DNA from: Cyanobacteriota bacterium SRBZ.bins.94.201705
GTDB lineage: Bacteria > Cyanobacteriota > Cyanobacteriia > Cyanobacteriales > Cyanobacteriaceae
Assembly (NCBI GenBank): GCA_030549855.1
Contig: JAUQQP010000034.1
Coordinates: 34,161-98,160 of the forward strand
Direction of reading: 5' to 3'
Length of the DNA: 64,000 nucleotides
Shown: piece by piece, positions 18,407 to 26,249 of the stretch
Numbering within the stretch: the stretch's first letter is position 1
Layout of the letters: each line of letters opens with the position of its first letter
The notes under the pieces: generated by a model
Told to the model about the DNA's origin: nothing
What the model saw: the letters and a program-made list of their open reading frames with translations, nothing else
The model's database searches: none
Program-made: the position numbers and the translations under genes

Positions 18407-18588
18407 AAATAAAATTTATTCTCAATAAATCAATAATAATACAAAGAAACCAGGCGCTTTATCTGGGGATAAAATAATTATTATCGAGATTTATTTTTAT
18501 TTAAAAAACCAATAATCACGCCAATAAGGGATATAGATCTCGTAGTGCTTTTTATGTATTTCCCTTATTATCTATATCTATTCTCAAC

Positions 18589-18681
18589 AAAAAAGTTCCC
18601 TGCCCGAGTGTTTTAGCAGTCTCCTAACCTGCCGTCCAGCAGCCCCCGGCCCCAGCCAGAGGCGCCCTATTTTTAACTCCC
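18589..18681 (-). ncRNA. Candidate GC-rich structured RNA on minus strand
   Basis: In a 530-bp AT-rich intergenic gap, bases 18595-18672 are strikingly GC-rich. On the minus strand a textbook promoter precedes them: TTGACA (18712-18717), 18-bp spacer, TACAAT (18688-18693). The transcript would start near 18681, include GGGCCGGGGGCTGC and small hairpins (CTGC-TGGACG-GCAG, TTAG-GAGACTG-CTAA), and end at a run of six T at 18589-18594. I do not recognise it as tmRNA, RNase P RNA, SRP RNA or Yfr1. A weak end-to-end pairing (AGTT with AACT) is possible. Confidence 0.45.
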
Positions 18682-18783
18682 TCTACCATTGTATCATAAA
18701 AAGGAGGAAATTGTCAAGGAGGAAGGGGGAGAAAGGGTGTTTGGGGGGTTAAAATTGAGAGGAGAGGATAATGTAGCCGCAGG

Positions 18784-19344
18784 ATGGGTATGTGGAAAAG
18801 GATAAAAAGGATAATAGGAGTGATATTGGTGGTAGCAAGCATACTGTGGTGGCACACCCCTGAAGCCTTGGCGTTGGGGGGAAGAAAGCCAGAGTTGAAC
18901 CAACCGGCACCAGATTTCACTCTGCCTAGCAATAGGGGTGACGAAAGAGTGTCGTTAAAAGACTACCGTGGCAAATGGGTGGTGTTATACTTCTACCCTC
19001 AGGATTTTACCCCCGGTTGTACCATAGAGGCGCGTAGATTCCAAGAGGATTTGGAGAAATACCACCGACTGAATGCGGAAGTGATTGGTGTGAGTGTAGA
19101 CAGCGTGAATTCCCATGAGAGTTTCTGCCAGGAGGAGGGATTAGGATTCCCCCTTCTCTCCGACAGTGACGGGAGTGTAAGCAAAGCCTATGGGTCATTC
19201 TTGGCCGGTCGTTCCCTCCGTCATACCTTTATTATAAACCCAGAGGGCATCTTGGTGGCTTCATTTTTGTCAGTAAAGCCAGCTGTCCATAGTAAGGAGG
19301 TTTTGGCGAAATTGGAGGAGTTGTCAGGGAAAGAGGAAATATAA
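18784..19344 (+). CDS. Exported peroxiredoxin, BCP/PrxQ-like with a single motif Cys
   Basis: A 186-residue thiol peroxidase. The first 30 residues (RIIGVILVVASILWW.. ending PEALA) form a signal peptide or anchor, so it acts in the periplasm or thylakoid lumen. The AhpC/TSA domain follows: QPAPDFTLPSNRG, YFYPQDFTPGCTIEARRF with the peroxidatic Cys, and LLSDSDGSVSKAYG. In most PrxQ/BCP proteins a resolving Cys lies five residues after the first; here that position is not Cys (GCTIEARRFQ). A second Cys occurs later in HESFCQEEGLGF. It may therefore be a 1-Cys type or use a distant partner. Convergent with the PSII-assembly-like operon; both strands share the terminator at 19355. Confidence 0.9.
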   Translation: MGMWKRIKRIIGVILVVASILWWHTPEALALGGRKPELNQPAPDFTLPSNRGDERVSLKDYRGKWVVLYFYPQDFTPGCTIEARRFQEDLEKYHRLNAEVIGVSVDSVNSHESFCQEEGLGFPLLSDSDGSVSKAYGSFLAGRSLRHTFIINPEGILVASFLSVKPAVHSKEVLAKLEELSGKEEI

Positions 19345-19354
19345 ATGCAACAGT

Positions 19355-19376
19355 GGGGGGAAAATGCCCCCCTTTT
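19355..19376. terminator. Bidirectional terminator between peroxiredoxin gene and PSII-assembly-like operon
   Basis: GGGGGG-AAAATG-CCCCCC (19355-19372) followed by TTTT on the plus strand lies between two convergent stop codons. The minus strand has a weaker U-tract. Confidence 0.75.
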
Positions 19377-19381
19377 CTATT

Positions 19382-20164
19382 CTAGTTGCTTTCTTCCTCA
19401 GAGAAAAGTTGAGAACCCACCACCATTTCTTGGGCTTTGCCATTGCCGATGGTGCGGATTTCATGGATGTTGCGACTCATTTCCCTTGCCTGGTGGTAAC
19501 TTTCAATATCCCCTTGCTCAAAATAGAGTAAGGCTGCCCTTCTCAAGTCGTCTACTGCTTTTTGTTTCATCCCTTGTTCCAAATATAATACCCCCCTTCG
19601 GTGATAGGCCTTTGCCATACTACTGTCTCTCTTGATAGCTTCGGTGTAGTCTTCTATAGCACCGGAATAGTTACCCAGTTTTTCGTAACCGACGGCGCGT
19701 TGGTAAAAGAATTCGGCGGAGTCGGAATGGGCCCTTAATTGTTGGGAAATATTCTCTACTTCCTTGATGTTGCTGACAATGTTATTTAATTCCTGGTATT
19801 GTAAATCCAGTCGTTTTATTTCCTGTGCCATGTCTTGTTTGGCATTTGTCAGCATTTGTTGGACGGATTGTTGGAATTTTTCCAGGCTATTACCGAAGTC
19901 TGCCTTGTATTCCAAGAATTTGTCATTTAACTGTTGCCTAGTAGTCTCCAAGTTGGTATTCAACTGGGTGATTAACTGCTGTTGTTGGTTGTGGGATTGT
20001 ATCAGGAGTTTATAATTTCGTTGGCTGCTAATAACGCTGAAACCAACTCCCATAGTGATGCATAGGGAGGTAAGGACTGGTGTTTGTGTGAAGGCACTGA
20101 CTATTGTACCCAAAACAGAAAAGCCTATAGCGGTATAACCGAAAAAGTCTTGTCTGGCTTCCAT
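19382..20164 (-). CDS. Membrane-anchored TPR protein (Slr0151-like)
   Basis: A 260-residue protein with one or two N-terminal membrane helices (about residues 8-45), then a long coiled coil (about 50-140, Gln/Leu-rich) and a TPR region (about 148-225: AEFFYQRAVGYEKLGNYSGA, AKAYHRRGVLYLEQGMKQKA). The end is short and polar. Order and neighbours match Slr0151 of Synechocystis, a TPR protein linked to PSII assembly and repair, encoded in the slr0144-slr0152 operon. It is the last gene of the minus-strand operon here, 18 bp after the preceding gene. The role in PSII assembly is inferred from synteny and domain type. Confidence 0.8.
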   Translation of the reverse strand: MEARQDFFGYTAIGFSVLGTIVSAFTQTPVLTSLCITMGVGFSVISSQRNYKLLIQSHNQQQQLITQLNTNLETTRQQLNDKFLEYKADFGNSLEKFQQSVQQMLTNAKQDMAQEIKRLDLQYQELNNIVSNIKEVENISQQLRAHSDSAEFFYQRAVGYEKLGNYSGAIEDYTEAIKRDSSMAKAYHRRGVLYLEQGMKQKAVDDLRRAALLYFEQGDIESYHQAREMSRNIHEIRTIGNGKAQEMVVGSQLFSEEESN

Positions 20165-20182
20165 ACTATCTCACCACCTGTA

Positions 20183-20635
20183 TTATTGTAAAACGGCACA
20201 ATTGAGTTCAAAGGCGGGAAGGGCAATTTTAGCTTCTTCCGGGGTTAGGAATTGACGCATGACTTCCAACAACACCTCGTAGGTATCATGGTTGTCGTCG
20301 GTAAAAGAGAAGGCGCGGGAGATGGTTTGAAACCACAACAGCATATTGGTGCGAAGTCTTTCTAAATCGTCAAACAGCAATGCTGCAGCAGTATAACGCA
20401 ACAAATCGATTAAGTCTCGTTTACAGGTGGCATAAAAGTCTTGGAATTGGGGATTGCGTTTTTGCTTACCAAGGCGTACCTGTTCTACAATTTTATCGGC
20501 ATTATCTCGGATTTTGTTGTAGATTTGAACCCTTAAATCTAAAGAGTCCAGGTAGTCTTCTATGAATTGTAACTCATAGTCTTGGGCGTAACGGCCATCG
20601 GCTTCGAGGGTTAAATCTGCCAGTTGTCTTAACAT
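20183..20635 (-). CDS. PSII-assembly-operon helical protein (Slr0149-like)
   Basis: A 150-residue soluble, all-helical protein, with blocks DYLDSLDLRVQIYNKIRDNADKIV, DLIDLLRYTAAALLFDDLERL and LLEVMRQFLTPEEAKIALPAFE. The pattern resembles the phycobilisome/globin-like helical proteins that occur twice in the slr0144-slr0152-type operon; the other one here is at 21905. No chromophore-attachment Cys in a phycobilin context is seen. AGGAGG lies ahead of the ATG at 20635. It lies 20 bp downstream of the ferredoxin-like gene. The assignment to Slr0149 rests on position. Confidence 0.68.
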   Translation of the reverse strand: MLRQLADLTLEADGRYAQDYELQFIEDYLDSLDLRVQIYNKIRDNADKIVEQVRLGKQKRNPQFQDFYATCKRDLIDLLRYTAAALLFDDLERLRTNMLLWFQTISRAFSFTDDNHDTYEVLLEVMRQFLTPEEAKIALPAFELNCAVLQ

Positions 20636-20655
20636 ATAGCAAGCCTCCTGATATA

Positions 20656-21141
20656 CTAAACAGCATCAGTTACCTGGGAGAGGTATCTAGAGACTTCGAC
20701 TTTAGTATCTTTTAGTTGGACAATCATTGAGCGAGTAATCAACTTGCCTTTTTCCACCAACACCTTACCGTTGATGGGGTGAAGGATGTCTTCTTGTGCC
20801 CTTTTCCCTATTAGGGATTCAATGTCGTCAATTTGGTGGAGATACATCCCTGGGGGTAATTCCACCACCACACCATCCCCAATGACTCTAGCTTGACAGG
20901 CGAGACGGGAATTAGGTTTGCAGGTGGTAATGACTTCTAAAGTCCTTTTTTCGCGACGGTTGAGGGGGGTAAGACTTTCCATGCCCTCTTTTATATATAC
21001 ATGACAAGTGGAGCACATCCCCCTCCCGCCACATTCTTGTAGGATATTCAATTCATGCTTTAACAGGGCAGAGAGGAGATTGTCATTGGTTTTGATGGCG
21101 GTTTCGGTGCCCAGGGGGTCTAATCTTATAATTTTTGCCAT
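20656..21141 (-). CDS. 2Fe-2S ferredoxin-like protein (Slr0148-like)
   Basis: A 161-residue protein with a plant/vertebrate-type 2Fe-2S ferredoxin domain in the first 100 residues. Cluster Cys are in ECGGRGMCSTCHVY and SRLACQARV, giving Cys-X5-Cys-X2-Cys plus a fourth Cys downstream. A C-terminal extension of about 55 residues (SLIGKRAQEDILHPINGKVL onward) is not part of the usual ferredoxin fold. It is placed inside the PSII-assembly-like operon, as in Synechocystis slr0148. A redox role in PSII biogenesis is inferred from context. No strong ribosome binding site is visible before the ATG. Confidence 0.85.
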   Translation of the reverse strand: MAKIIRLDPLGTETAIKTNDNLLSALLKHELNILQECGGRGMCSTCHVYIKEGMESLTPLNRREKRTLEVITTCKPNSRLACQARVIGDGVVVELPPGMYLHQIDDIESLIGKRAQEDILHPINGKVLVEKGKLITRSMIVQLKDTKVEVSRYLSQVTDAV

Positions 21142-21215
21142 AGGTACAAGTGTTGGTGTGTTGACTGATACTAGGTCTATTTCCAGATTAGCCTATTCCC
21201 ATGATAAAGCCCATG

Positions 21216-21896
21216 CTAACCCTCCTTATTGACTTGTGTGTTACAGAGTAGTTCTAGAATAGAAGTATGATCATGTCCCTCTTGCAGCCAGGTTTTAGCC
21301 ATTTTAATTCTTTCCTGGATGCCGAGGATAAAGGAGTTAAGGGGTGCCCCCATAGACTCACAGGAGGTTTGGAGACAGTCGAGATTTTCTCCTGTCAGTT
21401 GACTGAAGAAGGAGGCGAGGATACCGGCTTCTAGTTGACAGGCGAAACCTTTGCCTTTTGGTGCGGCGGCGGCGAAGGGGGAGTTAGTGGTGTAGATGAC
21501 TATCAAACCGTGGGGGTAATAGTCGAAGTTAAATTCAATGGTGCCCCAGCCGTGGGTTTTCCAACACTGTTTAAAGCAGCTGAGAAACTCCACCATTTCC
21601 ATTTGTGCCAGAGGGATTTCATAGTATTGAGTTACCTCCTGTTGGAAACGACGGAAGAAACTCTTGCCCCACCAGCGACCACAATTGTATAGTACCAAAG
21701 AGGAGGCATCCCCCAACTCGTGTTGTAAACCCTCATAAACTCCTTGGAGGAAAACTTCCGGGAGGGCGATTAAACGGGCACCTAAACGGGTTTCCAACAG
21801 TCCCAACTCGAAATCCCCTTGCACGTAGGCGTAAGGGGCGAAATAATTACCCTTGAGGGTTTTTCTAGACTTCAACAAGTCGCCTACGGAAATCAT
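21216..21896 (-). CDS. V4R-domain protein (Slr0147-like)
   Basis: A 226-residue protein with a C-terminal V4R (4-vinyl reductase-type, heme-NO-binding-like fold) domain. Features are VFLQGVYEGLQHELGDASSL near residue 50, LVLYNCGRWWGKSFFRRF, and the Cys-rich end ACQLEAGILASFFSQLTGEN and CLQTSCESMGAPLNSFILG. V4R domains often bind small hydrophobic ligands or tetrapyrrole-like molecules. A second V4R protein opens the operon at 22726, as in slr0144/slr0147. AGGAGG lies before the ATG, 8 bp after the preceding stop. A function in PSII or pigment handling is inferred from the operon. Confidence 0.83.
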   Translation of the reverse strand: MISVGDLLKSRKTLKGNYFAPYAYVQGDFELGLLETRLGARLIALPEVFLQGVYEGLQHELGDASSLVLYNCGRWWGKSFFRRFQQEVTQYYEIPLAQMEMVEFLSCFKQCWKTHGWGTIEFNFDYYPHGLIVIYTTNSPFAAAAPKGKGFACQLEAGILASFFSQLTGENLDCLQTSCESMGAPLNSFILGIQERIKMAKTWLQEGHDHTSILELLCNTQVNKEG

Positions 21897-21904
21897 GACT
21901 CCTC

Positions 21905-22369
21905 CTAATGGACGTTTTCAATGTGGGCTTGGGCTTGATTTAAGAAGGGTTCAATATATTTAATGCCATTGTCAGGCAATTCTTCTTTCAGTCGGCTGAT
22001 TAACAGAGAGTGTAGTTTTTTGGAGATATGTTGATACTCGTAGACTCTGACAATATCGGTAAGCCATTCTAACAGGTGGCGTTGTAGGTATTCGGGGTTA
22101 TTGAGTAACATAGCCATGGCACTATAACGGGTGATAGAAAGCCAATGGCGGAGGCAGTTTTCAATGTTACGGGTTTTTTCCTGGGGTAATTGTGCCAGTA
22201 GTTCATCGGCTACTTTTTGGAATATGTATACTTCATTGTCTCGTAAATACCGGTATACAGCCAATCTTGGCCGCATGCTGGCCATTTCCTGTAATAGTTT
22301 TACCAAGTCTGACTGTCCCAGGTATTTAGACTCAGCCTCGTGTATTAGTTCCTGTAGTAAAGAATACAT
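21905..22369 (-). CDS. PSII-assembly-operon helical protein (Slr0146-like)
   Basis: A 154-residue all-helical soluble protein: LLQELIHEAESKYLGQSDL, RPRLAVYRYLRDNEVYIFQK and CLRHWLSITRYSAMAMLLNN. It is distantly like the product of the gene at 20183: both show a helix-YRYLRDN/YNKIRDN-helix layout followed by a membrane-like AMAMLL/AAALLF helix, which suggests an old duplication inside the operon. AGGAG precedes the ATG at 22369, 9 bp after the previous stop. Named by position relative to Synechocystis slr0146; biochemical role unknown. Confidence 0.7.
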   Translation of the reverse strand: MYSLLQELIHEAESKYLGQSDLVKLLQEMASMRPRLAVYRYLRDNEVYIFQKVADELLAQLPQEKTRNIENCLRHWLSITRYSAMAMLLNNPEYLQRHLLEWLTDIVRVYEYQHISKKLHSLLISRLKEELPDNGIKYIEPFLNQAQAHIENVH

Positions 22370-22378
22370 ATTAGACTC

Positions 22379-22729
22379 CTAGAAAAGCTCAGACAAGTCT
22401 TTGAGGTTGATTTGTCTTTTTTCCCATCCCCGTGGGGGCATATCATGAACTACCTGTGGGGGTGGGGAGTTGGGGGAGGGAGAATGCCAACCCATGCGGA
22501 GGAAGAATTCAGCCACACTCATGGTGAGGGAGGGGGTAGGGCAGGAGGAAACGAGAGGGGATGAGGATTTACCATTCCAGTTGTAAAGGCTAAAAAACCT
22601 TTCCACGGTGAGGCTGAGACTAAGAGAGATAGGTTTTTCCTCCCCCAAGTCACCAGAGGAGGGTAAACCCCGCCAATTGACGTTTCGGAAAAAATCGCCA
22701 ACGGTTTTGCCACTCAACAGGTTAATCAT
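22379..22729 (-). CDS. Small protein with three VxxFFxxxxW repeats (Slr0145-like position)
   Basis: A 116-residue Pro/Ser-rich protein with three copies of a short repeat: TVGDFFRNVNWRG (about residues 9-21), TVERFFSLYNWNG (about 41-53) and SVAEFFLRMGWHS (about 71-83), separated by low-complexity linkers. It ends with the acidic-hydrophobic LKDLSELF. The repeats look like short linear docking motifs rather than a folded domain. Its start overlaps the stop of the upstream V4R gene by 4 bp (ATGA), which implies coupled translation. Position matches slr0145. No known function. Confidence 0.78.
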   Translation of the reverse strand: MINLLSGKTVGDFFRNVNWRGLPSSGDLGEEKPISLSLSLTVERFFSLYNWNGKSSSPLVSSCPTPSLTMSVAEFFLRMGWHSPSPNSPPPQVVHDMPPRGWEKRQINLKDLSELF

Positions 22730-23442
22730 TTGAGATATTCCCCATTAATGAGTCTTTTTTCAATATCTCGGGCACTAGCGCCTTCATTTAGCCAGAAGGC
22801 GGCGGCATCAATGCGATCCTGTTTACCTAGGAGAAACTTGCAATAAGTCTCCCCCATAGAGTAACACTGAATCTCAATACAATTAAGGGGTTTATTGATA
22901 AAACGACTAAAGAAACCGGCCAACAAGCCTGCATAGATGTGACAGACGGGCTTACCCACATCTCCCAGGGTGCGTGCCACGGCCGAATCAAAAATGTTTA
23001 CAAACATAAAGCCATTTTTTTGTTCACTCAAGTCCACATCCCAATTGCCCCAACCCTGGGCGGTAAAGGGCCACCACCAGGCCTCCAACACGTATAATAG
23101 GTTCATATCATGGACATCTTTGGGGTATTGGTATTCTTCTTGAAACCATTTCTCGAAGAATTCAGCATCTTTTATGCCCCAAGCCTTACCGATGTTATAC
23201 ATTACCACACTGGAGGCAGCTCCCACTTCTTCTTCCAAGCCTTCTACCAAGCCTATGATGAAGTCTTCTGTCACCAAGACGTTGCGCGCCTCATTCCAGT
23301 CGGTAATACTACCGTTTTCCACATCAAAGTGAAAAAAGTCTTCTAGGGTATAATGGTCGTGTTTTTTGGGATACTTACTTTTCCACAGATTTTTGGTTAT
23401 TTTAGCCGCTACTCTTTCTGATGCAGTTGGTGTCAAAGTCAT
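22726..23442 (-). CDS. V4R-domain protein (Slr0144-like), first gene of operon
   Basis: A 238-residue V4R-family protein. The N-terminal region (YTLEDFFHFDVENGSITDWN) is followed by the ligand-binding fold with VEGLEEEVGAASSVVMYNIG and AQGWGNWDVDL. The Cys-containing end is KPVCHIYAGLLAGFFSRF, then IEIQCYSMGETYCKFLLGK. It is related to, but longer than, the product of 21216. The Synechocystis homologue Slr0144 belongs to the PSII assembly proficiency (PAP) operon. A 320-bp AT-rich leader upstream contains an HLR1-like site at 23538 on the same strand. Confidence 0.85.
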   Translation of the reverse strand: MTLTPTASERVAAKITKNLWKSKYPKKHDHYTLEDFFHFDVENGSITDWNEARNVLVTEDFIIGLVEGLEEEVGAASSVVMYNIGKAWGIKDAEFFEKWFQEEYQYPKDVHDMNLLYVLEAWWWPFTAQGWGNWDVDLSEQKNGFMFVNIFDSAVARTLGDVGKPVCHIYAGLLAGFFSRFINKPLNCIEIQCYSMGETYCKFLLGKQDRIDAAAFWLNEGASARDIEKRLINGEYLK

Positions 23443-23537
23443 AGGGTTTTATCTTTCAGACTACTTGAAGTTGCTTATACCTCTTGTCCCAATTCTAGCC
23501 TCTGTTTCTTGCTTTCATCTAGTTTTCATTACCGTTG

Positions 23538-23553
23538 TGTAAGTTTATTTAAC
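23538..23553 (-). promoter_or_regulatory. HLR1-like (RpaB) site upstream of PSII-assembly-like operon
   Basis: On the minus strand the sequence reads GTTAAA-TAAA-CTTACA, two half-sites 4 bp apart, with 10 of 12 half-site positions matching the RpaB consensus (G/T)TTACA-N4-(G/T)TTACA. It lies about 96 bp upstream of the ATG at 23442. Binding is inference. The rest of 23443-23764 is AT-rich and holds no other clear element. Confidence 0.35.
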
Positions 23554-23764
23554 AATTTGTCTTTTTTTTTTCTTAACTATTCGTGTATTTCCCTACAGAA
23601 AACACAGCCTTTAATTTTTTTCATTTGTTTCCTAGTTATAATCACCTAAGTCCTGTTACTTATAGGGGATAAAAAAAAACCCTAAGAATCCCTTGACAAA
23701 TGGAGCGGGAATTCGCAATAATATAAGAGGCAGCCTCAAAGGGCAGTGCCAATAAAAATCTCGA

Positions 23765-23836
23765 TGGGGTGTAGCCAAGCGGTAAGGCACCGGGTTTTGG
23801 TCCCGGCATTCCTAGGTTCGAATCCTAGCGCCCCAG
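23765..23836 (+). tRNA. tRNA-Gln (anticodon UUG)
   Basis: A 72-nt cloverleaf. Acceptor TGGGGTG pairs with CGCCCCA at 23829-23835 (one G-T), with G as discriminator. The anticodon stem CCGGG/CCCGG encloses loop TTTTGGT with anticodon TTG, and the T-arm is CTAGG-TTCGAAT-CCTAG. No CCA is encoded. Confidence 0.96.
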
Positions 23837-26249
23837 TCTTGTCATGTCTCCAAACGACAATAATTTTAGCCTACCACCAAGGCAAAGGCCTTATTTTATT
23901 CGCCAAAGTTTCACCATTACCCCCTGTTATAACCAAAAACAAGGCAGATTGTCAGTACTACTCTCCGTGGGGGTTGCCTTTTTTTTGTAGAAACCAAGGG
24001 GTTTAGCAGGTGTCATCCCCCAGACAAGATTAACAACTGTGCAATCTATAAGGCAAAACCGACGCAACGACTATAGACAATTGTTGGGAGAATTTAAAAA
24101 ACACAGACTGCCTACAAAAAAGCCGGGTTTAAAGGGGGGATTTTTATATTCAGAAATAGAAATAAAAGGGGAAGGGAAGAAGACAAGGGCAGGAGAGGAA
24201 AAGTTTAAGGCGGGTGATAATAAATATAGGAAAACTGTGGGGGAAAAATGTATAAATAATTACCAGAGAAAACAATGGCTATGGTTGCTGACTGGCGAAA
24301 TTAAAACACCTACTCCTTACTGCTGCCTAAGATGTCTCAAAGCCTTAAAATAAAAGCGGCATTTGTTTGGCATTGTACCGGGGGATTCAAATGGATTTGT
24401 TAATGGCTTGTCATCGCTATTTTTTCTCTTCTGGCAGTAAGTATGTTTTCACGGGCTTTTGCCAGTATCCCTTGCCAGGAGAGACAATATTGGTTTCTAG
24501 TTTCCTTTCCCTGGCCATTTTTATTGTCTTTTTTGTTTCCATCTCTTTGGGCAACTCTGTAGGTATTTCTTCCCCCCCAGTGCGTTTTTTATAACAAGGC
24601 TAAATCTCTGCAAGCTTTTGAATTTGTCTCACGAATTTAATTGATTTTTTCGGCTACTAAACTTTTCAGCCGTTGTTAAATATTTAGATGGTTTTCCCCT
24701 GGATTCATAGGGGTTAAATTTGTTAGTGAATCGTGGTTTATTTCCCCACCACATGCCTCTAGAAACAAAACGGGATTTTGATGGTAAAATCTTGGACCCA
24801 AATTCTAGCACAATAGGGGGCGCCCAATATGCCCCCACTGGAGGTTAGGATATGATTATGGGGGAGTAGGAGGGAATAAAGAGAGGAGGGATTATCCAGG
24901 GCCTACCTCTCTCTGTAGACCAGTTGGTGCTATAATGGGCTAAGACGGCTAGAAGTAACCCCCAAGAAGAGGCCAATCGGCTGCTGGGAGGCAATCTGAG
25001 TGAGAAAGTCTCACTAGAATTCCATATAACTAACACCTATAAACAACTTCTCGTCTTCAACTCCTCCTAAATGATGTCTTTAGTCACAGGGGGTAAGTTG
25101 TACTAATCTAATCCCCAACGCGGCTGCCGGCTTTCAGTTTATACCCCTCTGGGTGGCGAGAAGATTGCCTAGGAAGATTGTCTGGAGAGGTACAACTGGT
25201 AGTGTATACCATGTTAGGTTGGCCATTGACGTGGATTATGACTCTCCCAACCGTAGTCAGCGAGTTACCATGTTATGGGATGAGGAAGGGAAGTGGGAAT
25301 CACATCCGTGGGGGGAATCCTCACTGTCAACCGAATCGACTACAATAATGGGGGAATGACTACCCAGAATTTTGCCTATAGCCGCAAGGGGTGGTGCGTT
25401 TCTTACTAGTATCACTTATACTGATTCAGTGGTGGATGATGATTTTTTCCCCATTGGTGGGGGAATTGGCAATATCAGAAGCATTGCTAAAAATCTAAAC
25501 AGGCTACGAAACTACTAGTTGGCAAACAGGGGTTATTTTCTCTTTCTTCCCCCTGGTAACTATCTTGTTAATTTTATCGGCAACTTGGCTCAAGACGGGG
25601 AAGATGATATAATCAAGGCTTGGGCTACTACTATTAGCAATACTTTTGTCCAATTAGACTTAGCCACTTAAACTTCCTCCTGACTATTGGGTTTGTCAAC
25701 AGTTGCATTTTTCATTTTCCCCCAGACAACACTACCCATTCCATTTCCCACCACGAGGCTGACAACCAGAATTCTCCCCTACCTGTCAACCCCTTTTCCC
25801 CCGATGACAGCCACAATCCTTTTGACAAAGGCAAGTTTCCGTCTATACCCGACAACCGTTTAAATTCCGCCACCAATTTCTTTCTTACTTGTCTTTCTAA
25901 CCTCCAATCCCTATTCCCCAATCCCTATCCTCTCTCCCCAAGTGATGGATATATAGCTAGTCTTTTTGATTGCCAATTTCCCTGTTGCCATGCCATTTTT
26001 TTTTTTAGAATATGATTGTTTAGCCATAAAAGTGAGGAAATGTTGCTATACCCCCTGCCACCTCCACATCACCGGGGTTATGGTTGTTAAAATCGATGAC
26101 TGGCTGTGTGATTACCACCAGGGTGGCTTTTGTCCCCATGAGATTGGGGCAATAGTTTTCTCAACACTGTTTACTGACAAAATAGCGATTAATTTCAACT
26201 ATAAAAATAGGCAAAATTTCCAAGGATAATTGCCAGCATATAGTGGTTT
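23837..26249. other. Gene-poor stretch of about 2.4 kb
   Basis: No convincing intact gene is seen. Short open frames at 24039-24353, 24367-24594 and 25966-26229 have no ribosome binding site, no recognisable domain and composition unlike neighbouring genes. Part of the region (25153-25671) looks like a broken gene and is listed separately. AT-rich and polypyrimidine stretches dominate the rest. Confidence 0.5.
25153..25671 (+). pseudogene. Probable remnant of a coding gene with multiple frameshifts
   Basis: Protein-like text moves between frames: VYHVRLAIDVDYDSPN then RVTMLWDEEG in one frame, LTVNRIDYNNGGMTTQNFAY in the next, SITYTDSVVDDDFFPIGGG in a third, and LPPGNYLVNFIGNLAQDGED ending LDLAT-stop near 25670. 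Each segment has the composition of a beta-rich, Asp/Gly-rich exported protein. No single frame spans it and no start is clear. The family cannot be named. Confidence 0.4.

Noticed and set aside
18348..18428. Small peptide MIASWTGGGETPRG (and the similar one at 61621)
   Set aside because: The ATG lies within the -10 box, there is no ribosome binding site, the differences do not favour silent positions, and paired hairpins explain the conservation better.
18470..18482. Fur-like box in AAAATAATTATTATC
   Set aside because: Only the left arm matches; the sequence is simply AT-rich.
24039..24594. Hypothetical genes at 24039-24353 and 24367-24594
   Set aside because: Composition unlike neighbours, no ribosome binding site and no recognisable fold; the second is hydrophobic but lacks a plausible start.
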